40,888 nt of DNA. Origin: Salinibacteraceae bacterium. GTDB lineage: Bacteria > Bacteroidota > Rhodothermia > Rhodothermales > Salinibacteraceae. The position numbers and the translations under genes are program-made. Of this stretch, positions 33,801 to 40,888 are shown piece after piece; the stretch's first letter is position 1; each line of letters begins with the position of its first letter. The notes beneath the pieces are model-generated. The model was not told the DNA's origin and did not search any database. It saw only the letters and a list, made by a program, of their open reading frames with translations. Location: positions 1-40,888 of the forward strand of contig SLED01000197.1 in the NCBI GenBank assembly GCA_007124945.1, given 5' to 3'.

Positions 33801-35631
33801 TAGAGTTGAAGATATTCAGTTCGGGGACGGCGATGCCACCCCGTTTGCTTTCGACATGGAGGGGGAGGCCGCGTTGCCGGTAGAACTTGAGCCGGATGAG
33901 TCGCTGCAGGTGGACGTGTCGTTTGCTCCTCAGGCGCCCAACGCCTCTGAGGTGTTTCTGATAGTCACTCGTGAAGGGCAATCTATTCCGATATCGCTCC
34001 GTGGTGAAGGCCGGGAGGTGAACGTCACGTTCGACGACGCTCCCCTTGTATCAGGGGTCGATGCAGAGCTTGAAATTGACGTGGCTGGCGTCGCTCCCGA
34101 CGAGGCCCAACTACTTTTTCGTTCCGGCGGAGAAGCGCAGGTAGATACCGTGGAGATGGCCGTGGAAGGGAGCGTCCTGTTTGGAACTGTGCCCGGCTCC
34201 TTCGTAACCGCCCGAGGCGTGGACTTCGCCGTTGAGATGGTGGAGAGTGGTAATCAGTTCAGGATACCTTCAGATGAGTCCGCCTTTTTTCACCGGCGGG
34301 TAGCACTTAGCGCTGTTGCAGCTGACGGCCCCTTCGAGCCCGAAACCTACCGGATGATCTCTCTGCCATTCGAGGCTACGAGTTCCGGTGCAGCAGACGT
34401 GCTGGGGGAGCTGGGCTCGCCCGACCCTGACATCTGGCGGCTGCTTCGATGGTCGCCATCAGAGGAGGCGTATGAGGAATTCCCGGAGCGCGAGTTTGCA
34501 TTGGATCCCGGCCTGGCGTTCTGGCTGATCACGCGGGATGGCGACTCGTTCGATGTTACGGAGGCCACCACCGTGCCTGCAGCTGAGCCGTTCAGCCTCT
34601 CGCTCGAACCGGGCTGGAACCAGATCGGCGTGCCGTATGGCTTTGCCGTGCCGTGGTCCGAAGTAACGATCCAGGGCGAAGATCCGCTATCCTTCGATGT
34701 TGAGCCGCCTGTGGCGTTCGATGGGCAGGCCTACATTCCTGAAATTGCTACGCTTGATCCGTGGGACGGGTACTTTGTATTCAATGGCTCTGGTGAAGTG
34801 GTCGAGTTGGAGATACCGGCCGTTTCTGTCGAGCAGGTCCCGAACTCGATAGTGGCGGATGCCGAGCCCCCCAAGGGTGATTCCGGTTTCGGATTCCGGA
34901 TGCTTGCTGAGGCGAATGATCACGACGCCGGAGATCCTCACACCTACTTGTTGATGAATGGGCGTGCATCGGAGTCGCCCGTGGATTTGCAGAAAGCCCC
35001 GGCGATTGGGCGGATGTTGCAGACGGGCGTGGTGGATGAAGATCGCGGATTGCTGGCGCGGCACGTGCTTCCGTGGTCGGATGAGGGCGGGGTTTGGGAG
35101 CTCGAGATTGCGCAGCACGGAGCTGCCGCCCTGGAGCAGTGGAATGTAGAGCTCAGCCTCGAAATCCTCGGCGAACTTCCGGGCAGCTTCGAATGGCAGG
35201 TCCTGCTCACGGACACCGGAGAGGTTCTCGGCGATAGCGACGGCACTCTTGAGCTCCGCCTGGGCCCGGGTCAGCGATCGCAGCGAGTTCGAGTTGTTGT
35301 CGGCACTCCCGAATTTCTCGCAGATCAGGAGGCCAGTCTCGACGCGCGAGTACAGGGTCTCGATGTTCAGCAGCCGTATCCAAACCCGTTCCGTACGGAG
35401 GCAACCCTGAACTTCGAGCTTGGAGACGCCGAGTACGTCCGGATTTTCGTGTATGACGCGCTCGGGCGCCGGATTACCACACTGATGGATGGCCCGCGCC
35501 CGCCGGGAAGTCACACGGTGGTGTGGAAGGGAACGGATGCCACCGGGCAGCCCGTGGCCAGCGGCGTCTACCTGTATCGGATTGAAGCTGGCGACCATAC
35601 CTATACGGGATCCTTCACGCGTGTCCGATAA
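30892..35631 (+). CDS. Giant secreted protein: two PQQ-like propellers, two ASH domains, T9SS sorting domain
   Basis: The 1579-aa precursor has a signal peptide (about 1-29), then a duplicated unit. A PQQ-type beta-propeller (about 30-440, opening 'RAGFDQANSRQSDFG') plus ASH/choice-of-anchor-D domain (about 448-540, 'LDFGPVEIGQSASQTFVLEN') is repeated as a second propeller (about 549-935, opening 'RQGFDAANTRTSPFG') and second ASH domain (about 944-1040, 'VDFGAVEVGSDAV'). Further beta domains include a 'LEPGWNQIGVPYGFAVPW' segment. The last 86 residues (1494-1579) form a T9SS type A-like sorting domain with YPNPF, 'VYDALGRRI' and 'ASGVYLYRIEAG'. Secretion to the cell surface or medium by T9SS is expected. 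ATG 30892 is chosen because it starts the signal peptide; an upstream in-frame ATG would overlap the preceding gene. Ligand or enzymatic role unknown. Confidence 0.85.
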   Translation: MHRAPSLLCIALIAGILLMLVAVPNMAVGQLADTPSPRAGFDQANSRQSDFGAEPETWTVELEGTGDRSLSWPVIASDGALVLVDSFFEEFEEEVGSPVVVVLEPDGSTRWSVAVDDFPGQAIGAPAITEDDIIIAAFASTEQATGLIAVFDEAGEFGAQFVDELAEFNEGDLSADRRGGAAQTPLLDTEGRLFVRMEGTLLAFDVPDDVGPDNLLEELWRVDIGFRCLNIGPDNSIYGATGSDLFRLDPDSGDLLSEPIPVNAQQEGCPAIDDDGNVYVSNGVEVERWDPTLTELEWASGEGVSAPLSTPVLSPDQTALYFHGQPDEISATSLIALDTSTGDQLWSVEGEEDLLDGTAPSVSSDGLIFFSATGEPDPIEGPRSSFFAVNQDGELVLTQEFTTPNNDAPILVGPPILSSTGGVYQTTSGSSFDQATHLQAFPLPRVTVSDEELDFGPVEIGQSASQTFVLENDSEATLIVEELALDDPAEAFSVSIDEEELDPGTSAEVEVNFEPPSAGLIEGVLSIITNLGTVEVTLSGEGTRAVAPGIWPRQGFDAANTRTSPFGGGSSWIASFASLEASTPAIAEDGTLYLVVEDELVARSSDGDELWRTTLPIDTEQSAPVPPVIATDGTIYVFDGSLAGVIAAVDPDGEFLWEWQRSEVPAQVNDTLPGLILTDTGLLLASDGFDVFAVEPLEDDASFLWERFTRTEAPLGCLAASSDGAVVYLVDPVLNGGTLEALDADTGEELWALDEVAPAPACPAIDEDGTLYLFDQEEDALAVVSDDGDLLDAWFLTPPQSPESFLTPTAGGDGSIYFAANYAGGNGEEPFVLLQAVDDVGAGLWVEELRGAGGDGLAVETDGNLHLGLQVSQEEEVFDTGEGLTLNAATGGFVQRYTSSDGLAAAPVVAGDGTAYFLGQSTTGDNMRSLHAVQMSELAASTESVDFGAVEVGSDAVDMLELTNAGPASIRVEDIQFGDGDATPFAFDMEGEAALPVELEPDESLQVDVSFAPQAPNASEVFLIVTREGQSIPISLRGEGREVNVTFDDAPLVSGVDAELEIDVAGVAPDEAQLLFRSGGEAQVDTVEMAVEGSVLFGTVPGSFVTARGVDFAVEMVESGNQFRIPSDESAFFHRRVALSAVAADGPFEPETYRMISLPFEATSSGAADVLGELGSPDPDIWRLLRWSPSEEAYEEFPEREFALDPGLAFWLITRDGDSFDVTEATTVPAAEPFSLSLEPGWNQIGVPYGFAVPWSEVTIQGEDPLSFDVEPPVAFDGQAYIPEIATLDPWDGYFVFNGSGEVVELEIPAVSVEQVPNSIVADAEPPKGDSGFGFRMLAEANDHDAGDPHTYLLMNGRASESPVDLQKAPAIGRMLQTGVVDEDRGLLARHVLPWSDEGGVWELEIAQHGAAALEQWNVELSLEILGELPGSFEWQVLLTDTGEVLGDSDGTLELRLGPGQRSQRVRVVVGTPEFLADQEASLDARVQGLDVQQPYPNPFRTEATLNFELGDAEYVRIFVYDALGRRITTLMDGPRPPGSHTVVWKGTDATGQPVASGVYLYRIEAGDHTYTGSFTRVR

Positions 35632-35644
35632 ACTCTTTCATCAG

Positions 35645-36760
35645 ATGGATTTCCACATGGCCTCTCGCGCTGCGGCATCACTTCTGCTTTGCGCCGGTCT
35701 GGCATTGTGTTGCCTGGCCTGGCCGGCGCACGCGCAGATAGCTTCCACTGCCCCGCAGGGTCCTCGCCTTTCGTTTGATATTATCTCGCAGTCGTACCAG
35801 TTCAACGAAAACGAGCGCCTGAGCCAGCTTAGCACGCCGATTTCACTGCGTCTCCCTGTTGGGCAACGCTCTGTACTCTCCCTCCACACCACCAGCGCGC
35901 TCACCTCGGGGCCCGGCGTTCCCACCTTCGGGGGGATAGGGGACGTCCGCATCAATGGTGCCAGCCGTATCGCAATAGGCCCCGGTGATCTGGTGCTCGG
36001 CGCTCGGGTGTCGTTGCCACTCGGCAGCACCGAGCTCACGCCGGAGCGCTTTCAGACCACCGTGCTGTTCAGCCGGGACCACTTCCAGTTTCGAACACCG
36101 GTCTATGGGCAGGCGCTTTCCATTGCCCCCTCCGTCCTGTATGCCTTCCCGCTCGGAGAAAACGTTGCGCTTGGGGTGGGCTTCCGCTATCACTACCGCG
36201 ATTCGTACCGGCCCGTGGCCGACATGGAGGATGCATTTAACGCCGGAGATGATATCGCGGTGACGGCCGGCCTCGATGTGCGCCTCGCCCGGTCGTGGGA
36301 TTTAAGTCTCGACGCGGTCTACACCTGGTATGATGAAGATGCAGTCGGAGACCAGTCGATCTTCGCCGCAGGGGATCAGCTTATCGCAGGGGCGTCCATC
36401 ACGGGGCGCTTCGGGATGAACCAGCTGATCCTCTCGGGTCGATACCGCGAGCGAGGGCGACCCGAAATACCTCAGCTGGACGGATCGTTCGTTCCGGCTT
36501 TGCGGACGGTGTCGGATTTTGTAACCGGGCGCCTTGCTTTCGTCGCACAACCCACGGGATGGCTCTCCCTTGAAGGGCGACTGGGAGGGCGCTTTTATGA
36601 CGCTTCAGACATAACCGAGCGTCTTGATCTCGTTGACGTTGGCGTGCTGCCGCGCGTTAGCGTTTCCGAGGAAATCAGCCTGCGTGGGCGCTTTATCTAT
36701 ACCGCCGGTACGTTTGCTGGATTTGAGGCGGGGGTGGGGATTTCGGCGGTCCTCAGATAA
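35645..36760 (+). CDS. Predicted outer-membrane beta-barrel protein
   Basis: The 371-aa precursor has a signal peptide (about 1-31, ending AHAQ). The rest is alternating Gly/aromatic/polar strands typical of transporter-like outer-membrane barrels ('LGVGFRYHYRDSYRP', 'LSLDAVYTWYDEDA', 'LEGRLGGRFYDA'). It starts 13 nt after the giant T9SS protein. The upstream in-frame codons overlap that gene and encode no signal peptide, so ATG 35645 (or 35657) is preferred. No family is recognised. It could anchor or assist the secreted protein upstream. Its stop codon runs directly into the A-tract of the minus-strand terminator. Confidence 0.72.
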   Translation: MDFHMASRAAASLLLCAGLALCCLAWPAHAQIASTAPQGPRLSFDIISQSYQFNENERLSQLSTPISLRLPVGQRSVLSLHTTSALTSGPGVPTFGGIGDVRINGASRIAIGPGDLVLGARVSLPLGSTELTPERFQTTVLFSRDHFQFRTPVYGQALSIAPSVLYAFPLGENVALGVGFRYHYRDSYRPVADMEDAFNAGDDIAVTAGLDVRLARSWDLSLDAVYTWYDEDAVGDQSIFAAGDQLIAGASITGRFGMNQLILSGRYRERGRPEIPQLDGSFVPALRTVSDFVTGRLAFVAQPTGWLSLEGRLGGRFYDASDITERLDLVDVGVLPRVSVSEEISLRGRFIYTAGTFAGFEAGVGISAVLR

Positions 36761-36791
36761 AAAAAGCCCCGGCGAGACGGTTCGCCGGGGC
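36759..36791 (-). terminator. Intrinsic terminator of the cupredoxin gene
   Basis: A perfect 10-bp G+C-rich stem, GCCCCGGCGA (36766-36775) with TCGCCGGGGC (36782-36791), has a 6-nt loop. Seven A residues precede it on the plus strand (36759-36765), giving a T-run on the minus strand, so it terminates the minus-strand gene. It overlaps the stop codon of the convergent barrel gene and may also slow plus-strand transcription. Confidence 0.9.
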
Positions 36792-36820
36792 CTAAACTCA
36801 GGTACGTGATAGTACGTGGT

Positions 36821-37324
36821 TTAGCTTTCCACAACCACCATGGTGCCCTGCATCACGCCGTAGTGGCCCGGGTAGGTGCAGATGTAGCGGTACTCACCGG
36901 GCTCTTCTGGAGCGGTGAAGGTCATTTCTACGATCTCACCGGGATCGGCCATGGGGCTATATGCGATGATGGCGTCATCGTCCGGGACGTAGTCCGGAGG
37001 ACCGACTTCAAGGCCAGCCTCGCCAACGCGGTCAATCACGTCACCATCCATAGTGTTCAGGATGACCACGTTATGAAGCATCGCGGGGGAAGTCGTGCCG
37101 GAATTATCCAGCCTCAACGTGATTTCCTCACCTGCCGGCACCGTGAAGCGCTCATCAGCATAGAGCATCTGATCGTCAACCGTGCGGATGGTCAACTCGG
37201 TTGTCGGGGTGTCGGGGTCGAAGGCTTCGACGTCGTTGGGTTCTTCTGGAGCTTCACCGTTACAGGCGGCGAGCCCGCCGATCAAGAGAAGCCCTACGGC
37301 AAATAGACTTAATCTGGGCAACAT
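36821..37324 (-). CDS. Azurin/plastocyanin-like blue copper lipoprotein
   Basis: The 167-aa precursor has a lipoprotein signal (lipobox LAAC, Cys21), then one cupredoxin domain. Type-1 copper ligands are visible: His84 in 'AMLHNVV', and Cys149, His154 and Met158 in 'YICTYPGHYGVMQGTM'. This arrangement matches azurin/auracyanin-like electron carriers facing the periplasm. The start at 37324 is chosen because it opens the signal peptide; the frame extends upstream to 37405 without protein-like features, and no Shine-Dalgarno sequence is seen. A strong terminator lies directly downstream. It is transcribed opposite to the T6SS region and has no visible link to it; it probably serves respiration. 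Confidence 0.92.
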   Translation of the reverse strand: MLPRLSLFAVGLLLIGGLAACNGEAPEEPNDVEAFDPDTPTTELTIRTVDDQMLYADERFTVPAGEEITLRLDNSGTTSPAMLHNVVILNTMDGDVIDRVGEAGLEVGPPDYVPDDDAIIAYSPMADPGEIVEMTFTAPEEPGEYRYICTYPGHYGVMQGTMVVVES

Positions 37325-37515
37325 AGCATTAGTGTGGGATGAATGGAAGTAATTTGCGTGGGATGTAATCAGGCGGGGTGTGCAAGCCCGCATTATGTAG
37401 CACACGTAAACCAGCGATTACCGAGGAGATCCTTGTGCTGGGTCAAACAACTACTGCTTTTCGAAGATATTCACGGGTTGAGCGCACGTTCTTCAACGAT
37501 ACCCAACACCGTTTC

Positions 37516-37926
37516 TTAAATCGTATCGGTTTCGGCCACGTTTACAGGGCGAACGTCCCACATCAACATTTGCTCGATGTCGGCGAAATCCTCTTCTCCC
37601 TCTTCCCCCTTGAAGACGTAATCGCCCAGCTGCTCCCGCTGGTGGGCGGGTACGCGACGCCAGGATACCCCCTCCTGATCAACAAACTCGTCAGGGTAGG
37701 GCGACTTGACGCGGTACGACGGATGATAGTTACTGTAGGTCTTTTCTGCTTCATATAGCGCCGCGCGCCGGGCGCCCGCTTTCGTCATCGACCGCCCGAC
37801 TACCTTAAAGGGTGAAACGTGAATTAGCGCGCGGAAATAGCCATCGTCCTGTTCGGTATATTCCGGACGCATCACCTCAAAATCTTCAGGATGCGGGTAT
37901 GCACTTGCTTCGTTATGCTTGGCCAT
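37516..37926 (-). CDS. Hypothetical protein
   Basis: The 136-aa product is not recognised. It is acidic and soluble, rich in aromatic residues (Tyr, Trp, Phe), with 'DDGYFRALIHVSPFKVVGRS' and 'KAGARRAALYEAEKTYSNYH' segments that look like a compact alpha/beta domain. There is no signal peptide. A GTGGAG sequence lies about 10 nt before the ATG and supports the start. It sits between the M16 peptidase and the cupredoxin gene on the same strand, with gaps of 175 and 191 nt, so it may be its own unit. Coding character (no low-complexity artefact, sensible start) makes it likely real. Confidence 0.65.
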   Translation of the reverse strand: MAKHNEASAYPHPEDFEVMRPEYTEQDDGYFRALIHVSPFKVVGRSMTKAGARRAALYEAEKTYSNYHPSYRVKSPYPDEFVDQEGVSWRRVPAHQREQLGDYVFKGEEGEEDFADIEQMLMWDVRPVNVAETDTI

Positions 37927-37987
37927 AGATTTATTTCTCCACTTCGGGACGTTCCTTTAGCGACATCCCCTCGGTGATAAACTCTGT

Positions 37988-38009
37988 GTGTAATGTAGCG
38001 GATTTACAC
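37988..38009. promoter_or_regulatory. Inverted repeat upstream of the hypothetical gene
   Basis: GTGTAA (37988-37993) and TTACAC (38004-38009) form a palindrome with a 10-nt spacer, about 60 nt upstream of the ATG of the minus-strand hypothetical gene. The geometry suits a dimeric regulator site; no regulator is known. Confidence 0.3.
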
Positions 38010-38101
38010 CACTGCCGCCGATGCATGTTCGATGGCGCAGCTGAAGGATGGCTAAAGTTGTCAGAATTTCGTTAGCGGTAAGCGTTACTTCGTTCTGGAG
38101 G

Positions 38102-40888
38102 TTATTCGGCGGGGGCGACCCAGCGGGCATGGTCCTCATCGGCGTTCTCGCGTATCTCGTCGATGGGTCCTACCACGGCGATCACGAGGTTGTCAGGGTC
38201 CAGCATCGCGCGCGCAGCTTCGGTCACATCTTCAGCCGTTACTGCGCGAAGTGCCTCTACCTGCTCCTGGTCGCCGGCGTAGTAGTTCATGTACTGCCGG
38301 GCCTGGTAGGCGTACCGCCCGGTTAGCTGGTGATAAGCGAGCCGCTCGGCGGTTTTGTGGGGCGTATCGTAGGAGGCTGGGATAAAGCCCGCGAGATACC
38401 CATTTCTGGCCGCTTCCACCTCATCCTCGGTGACGCCTTCCGCTGCCATGCGCTCAATCTGGCGGAGCGCGCGGTCGATTCCTTCAGCCAGCGTCTCCGG
38501 ATTTCCGCTAAAGCGCCAGAGGTACGGATTGGTGATATCACGCCCGGGCTCCAGTTCGCCGAATAGCGCTGAGGTGATGCCCGTCTGCACGCGCAACTCC
38601 TCCATCATGCGGGAAACGAAACCGCCACCTGCCAGGATGTAGTGCATCAGCTCTATAGCGGCGTGATTCTCGGGTTTGCCATCAAGGCCGAGGTGGCCGA
38701 GCATCACATGACCCTGCCGGGTGTCGCGGTTGAGGCTTACGGTCTGCCTCCCTTCGATAGTGCGCGTGGCACCCTCCGCTGCGTCGGCAAGGTCGCTGTC
38801 GGCGGTATCGAAACGAAAGGCCTGATTGAGCTGGGCCTCGGTCTCCTCAGCGTCGAACGCTCCCGATAATGCGACGGTCACGCGATCCGGTCGATAGCGC
38901 GCTGCATGAAACGCCATCACGTCCGGATGGGTGATCGAGCGTACAGACGATGCCGAGGGGAAGCGGCCGAGCGGATGGTCTTCGTGGTACAGGGTCTGGT
39001 GGAAGAGCTGCCGCAAGGTTGTAGTGGCATCGTCACCGGCACGCTCAGCTTGTATGGCCAGCCGATCGCGCTCGGAAGCCAGTGCTTCTTCATTGAACTG
39101 CGGTGCTGTTACCAGCGCACCGGCGAGATCGATGAGCGCGTCGCCGGCGCGGGGCGGCCCGCTAAGCTGCAGGCGGGTGCGGTTATGGTCGACGTCGATG
39201 GAGAGGGAGGCGCCGTACCTGGCGAGCAGGTCGCTGATCTCGCTGCTCGAGTACTCCCCGGCGCCCCCACGACGGAGTAGCTCGGCGGTGAGTTCAGCCA
39301 GACCGTCCTTTCCGGCTGGATCGCGCGTCACAGGCGCGTCGATATAAACGGTCAGGTTGACAAGCGGCAGCAGCCGGTCCTCAATGAGGAAGGCCTGCAT
39401 TCCGTCATCTGTTGTGATGCGGTGTTCGGCAGGATCGGGGAAACTTAGTTCGGCCGGATCGGCGAAGAGGTTTTCATAATGGTCGGCCGGTGGTGGGGTG
39501 GCGAAGCCCGCGGGCCGGCGCGTGCTCATCCATGGCGGAGCATACCAGGGTTGTTCACCGATCGCCAGAGGTTCGTCGAGGCGCACGTCTCTCAATGAAT
39601 CCAGCGCCGGGAGGGCGTATCCTTCCCACGGGCGTGCGTGCGGGTCTGTAGCCTGATGCTTCGTTCCGAGCGCTTTGCTGCTAAGCGGGCCGCGAGGCAG
39701 AGAGTTCACGAACCACTCCTCCACGGGGCCGCCAGCGGGCCAGAGCCCGGGCCTTACCCGATTGTAAGCCTCATCGGGTGTAGCGGCTTCGCTGTCGCCC
39801 GCCTCCGCCGTTGTATCCGTGCGTTTGAGGCGGCCTACCGTGCGCATTTCCGGTGCAAAGTATCGTTCGGCGACGCGCGCGAGGTCCGCCGACGAGGTGG
39901 CGGCCCAGCGATCCGGCAGCTCATTCAGGTGCGCCCAGCCGTAGATGGACTCCATGCTGCCAATGGTGACGGCGCTCGACCCAATCTGCTCAAGGCTTTC
40001 GGCCATCCCCAGGACCAGACGGTTCGCGGCGGTCTCAATCCTGGTTTCGGATACGCCGTTCGCAGCAAGCGATGCCATCGCCTCATCCAGCGCTTCCTCC
40101 ACCGCATCGAGGTCGTCATTACTCCGGGTATTCACCTGCAGCGTAAAGTGGGAGGGAAACTTCGACGTCCACCCGGCAGCGCTGACGCTGGTAGCCAGCC
40201 CTTCTTCATCCACCAGTTTTTGGGTGAGTAGGCCGTCCGTCCCGCCCAGGATTTCAGCCATGAGATCGAAGACGTGAGCGTCGTCGTGACCTACTGCCGG
40301 CATGGGTACATGCCAGGTGATAGCCGGGCCTGCGGCTGTCTCTACCTCAAGCCTTTTCTGGCCGACGGGCTCCGGCTCCACCGTACGCAGCCGTGGCGAG
40401 GGGCGGCCCATCTGCCAGTCGCCCCAGTACGCTTCGGCCTGCTCGAACACTTCCTCGGCCTCTACATCCCCAACAACCACAATCACCAGGTTTTGCGGGA
40501 TGAAGTATTTGTAGAAGATCTCCCAGTGATCTTCGCGTGTGGCCCGTTCGAGGTCACTGAACCAGTGGGCCCAGCCGTACGGATGCGCGTCATAGGTGAG
40601 CGACCGGAGTACGCGCTGGTACGGCCCATCCGGGCGGTTGTCCTGCCGCCGGATCTGGTCAACCACCACCTCGCGCTCCGGCTCGAAGTACCGGATCACC
40701 GGGTTCTCCACCCGGCTCCGCTCCATCCACATGAAGAGCTCCAGCGCCTCGGCGGGAAGGTCGATGTCGAACTTCATCCAGTCCCGACCCGTGGAGGCCG
40801 TCAGCCCCGTTCCACCCGCCGGCTGGTAGATCCAATCGAAGTCGGTGCCGCTGGCGAATCGGTGCTGGGCCTCGAAGGCCTCCTGCAG
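38102..40888 (-). CDS. M16-family zinc peptidase, two-domain type (5' partial)
   Basis: At least 928 residues of a large M16 (pitrilysin/processing-peptidase) protein are present; the frame stays open to the window end, so the N-terminus, including the expected HxxEH zinc motif, is outside. The first visible residues include 'GTGLTASTGRDW' followed by 'LPAEALELFMWMERSR' and 'FEPEREVVVDQIRRQDN', the usual region after the active site. 'VVVGDVEAEEVFEQAEAYWG' closes the first subdomain. A second M16 pair starts near 'PLVNLTVYIDAPVTRDPAGK'; there the zinc motif position reads GLAELTAELLRRGG, lacking the His residues, so it is an inactive partner domain. Substrate unknown; periplasmic peptide turnover is usual for such proteins. 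Confidence 0.93.
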   Translation of the reverse strand: MQEAFEAQHRFASGTDFDWIYQPAGGTGLTASTGRDWMKFDIDLPAEALELFMWMERSRVENPVIRYFEPEREVVVDQIRRQDNRPDGPYQRVLRSLTYDAHPYGWAHWFSDLERATREDHWEIFYKYFIPQNLVIVVVGDVEAEEVFEQAEAYWGDWQMGRPSPRLRTVEPEPVGQKRLEVETAAGPAITWHVPMPAVGHDDAHVFDLMAEILGGTDGLLTQKLVDEEGLATSVSAAGWTSKFPSHFTLQVNTRSNDDLDAVEEALDEAMASLAANGVSETRIETAANRLVLGMAESLEQIGSSAVTIGSMESIYGWAHLNELPDRWAATSSADLARVAERYFAPEMRTVGRLKRTDTTAEAGDSEAATPDEAYNRVRPGLWPAGGPVEEWFVNSLPRGPLSSKALGTKHQATDPHARPWEGYALPALDSLRDVRLDEPLAIGEQPWYAPPWMSTRRPAGFATPPPADHYENLFADPAELSFPDPAEHRITTDDGMQAFLIEDRLLPLVNLTVYIDAPVTRDPAGKDGLAELTAELLRRGGAGEYSSSEISDLLARYGASLSIDVDHNRTRLQLSGPPRAGDALIDLAGALVTAPQFNEEALASERDRLAIQAERAGDDATTTLRQLFHQTLYHEDHPLGRFPSASSVRSITHPDVMAFHAARYRPDRVTVALSGAFDAEETEAQLNQAFRFDTADSDLADAAEGATRTIEGRQTVSLNRDTRQGHVMLGHLGLDGKPENHAAIELMHYILAGGGFVSRMMEELRVQTGITSALFGELEPGRDITNPYLWRFSGNPETLAEGIDRALRQIERMAAEGVTEDEVEAARNGYLAGFIPASYDTPHKTAERLAYHQLTGRYAYQARQYMNYYAGDQEQVEALRAVTAEDVTEAARAMLDPDNLVIAVVGPIDEIRENADEDHARWVAPAE

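Noticed and set aside
34687-35598. 303-codon open frame on the minus strand
   Set aside because: Antisense to the giant T9SS protein, whose domains are clear across this stretch, including the sorting domain. The antisense frame has no recognisable content.
36766-36791. Bidirectional terminator for the plus-strand barrel gene
   Set aside because: The stem is followed on the plus strand by CTAAACTC, not a T-tract. Only the minus strand has the T-run, so I assign it to the cupredoxin gene.
37957-38139. 60-codon minus-strand frame between the M16 and hypothetical genes
   Set aside because: It overlaps the end of the M16 gene in another frame and has no ribosome site or recognisable features.

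Overview
The window is about 41 kb of moderately GC-rich DNA and carries most of a type VI secretion system (T6SS). It is followed by a Ser/Thr phosphorylation cassette, a cluster of secreted or outer-membrane proteins, and an unrelated minus-strand block. The host is most likely a member of the FCB/Bacteroidota-related lineages, with Rhodothermota (Salinibacter/Rhodothermus relatives) the best guess. The reasons are a C-terminal type IX secretion sorting domain of the YPNPF...ASGVYLYRI type on the 1579-aa protein, many starts without a strong Shine-Dalgarno sequence, and acidic Asp/Glu-rich proteins that suggest a salt-adapted organism. This assignment is inference; there is no rRNA or marker gene here.

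Region 1 (1-14075, plus strand) is the T6SS core: tssA (5'-truncated by the window edge, VasJ type), a 486-nt gap, tssB, tssC, hcp, tssE, tssF, tssG, tssH/clpV, vgrG with a long repeat extension, and a stand-alone PAAR tip. Region 2 (14133-19170) is the effector/cargo module: an RHS/YD-repeat protein with a non-canonical C-terminus, a pentapeptide-repeat protein, and a DUF2169 protein (a family that includes T6SS effector adaptors). The membrane-complex and baseplate genes tssJ, tssK, tssL and tssM are not in the window and would have to lie upstream or elsewhere.

Region 3 (19536-26106) is the most unusual part. It holds a single-chain TssB-TssC fusion paralogue, then a protein joining an FHA domain, a transmembrane helix and a lytic transglycosylase, then a PP2C phosphatase, then a transmembrane Ser/Thr kinase with PEGA repeats outside the membrane. 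This looks like the PpkA/PppA/Fha threonine-phosphorylation switch of T6SS, but with the FHA sensor built directly into a peptidoglycan-cutting enzyme.

Region 4 (26290-36760) has three consecutive TPR plus CsgG/FlgO-like proteins (one with an added C-terminal outer-membrane barrel, two lipoproteins), a giant secreted protein with two duplicated PQQ-like propeller/ASH units and a T9SS sorting domain, and a predicted outer-membrane barrel. Region 5 (36759-40888, minus strand) has a strong intrinsic terminator, an azurin-like cupredoxin lipoprotein, a hypothetical protein, and a large M16 peptidase cut by the window end.

The genes suggest one functional programme. The sheath (TssB/TssC) drives an Hcp tube tipped by VgrG-PAAR and probably loaded with the RHS/pentapeptide cargo through DUF2169, and ClpV recycles the sheath. 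Kinase and phosphatase would control an FHA-tethered transglycosylase that could open the cell wall for the machine. No tRNA, rRNA, CRISPR array, insertion sequence or phage integrase was seen.
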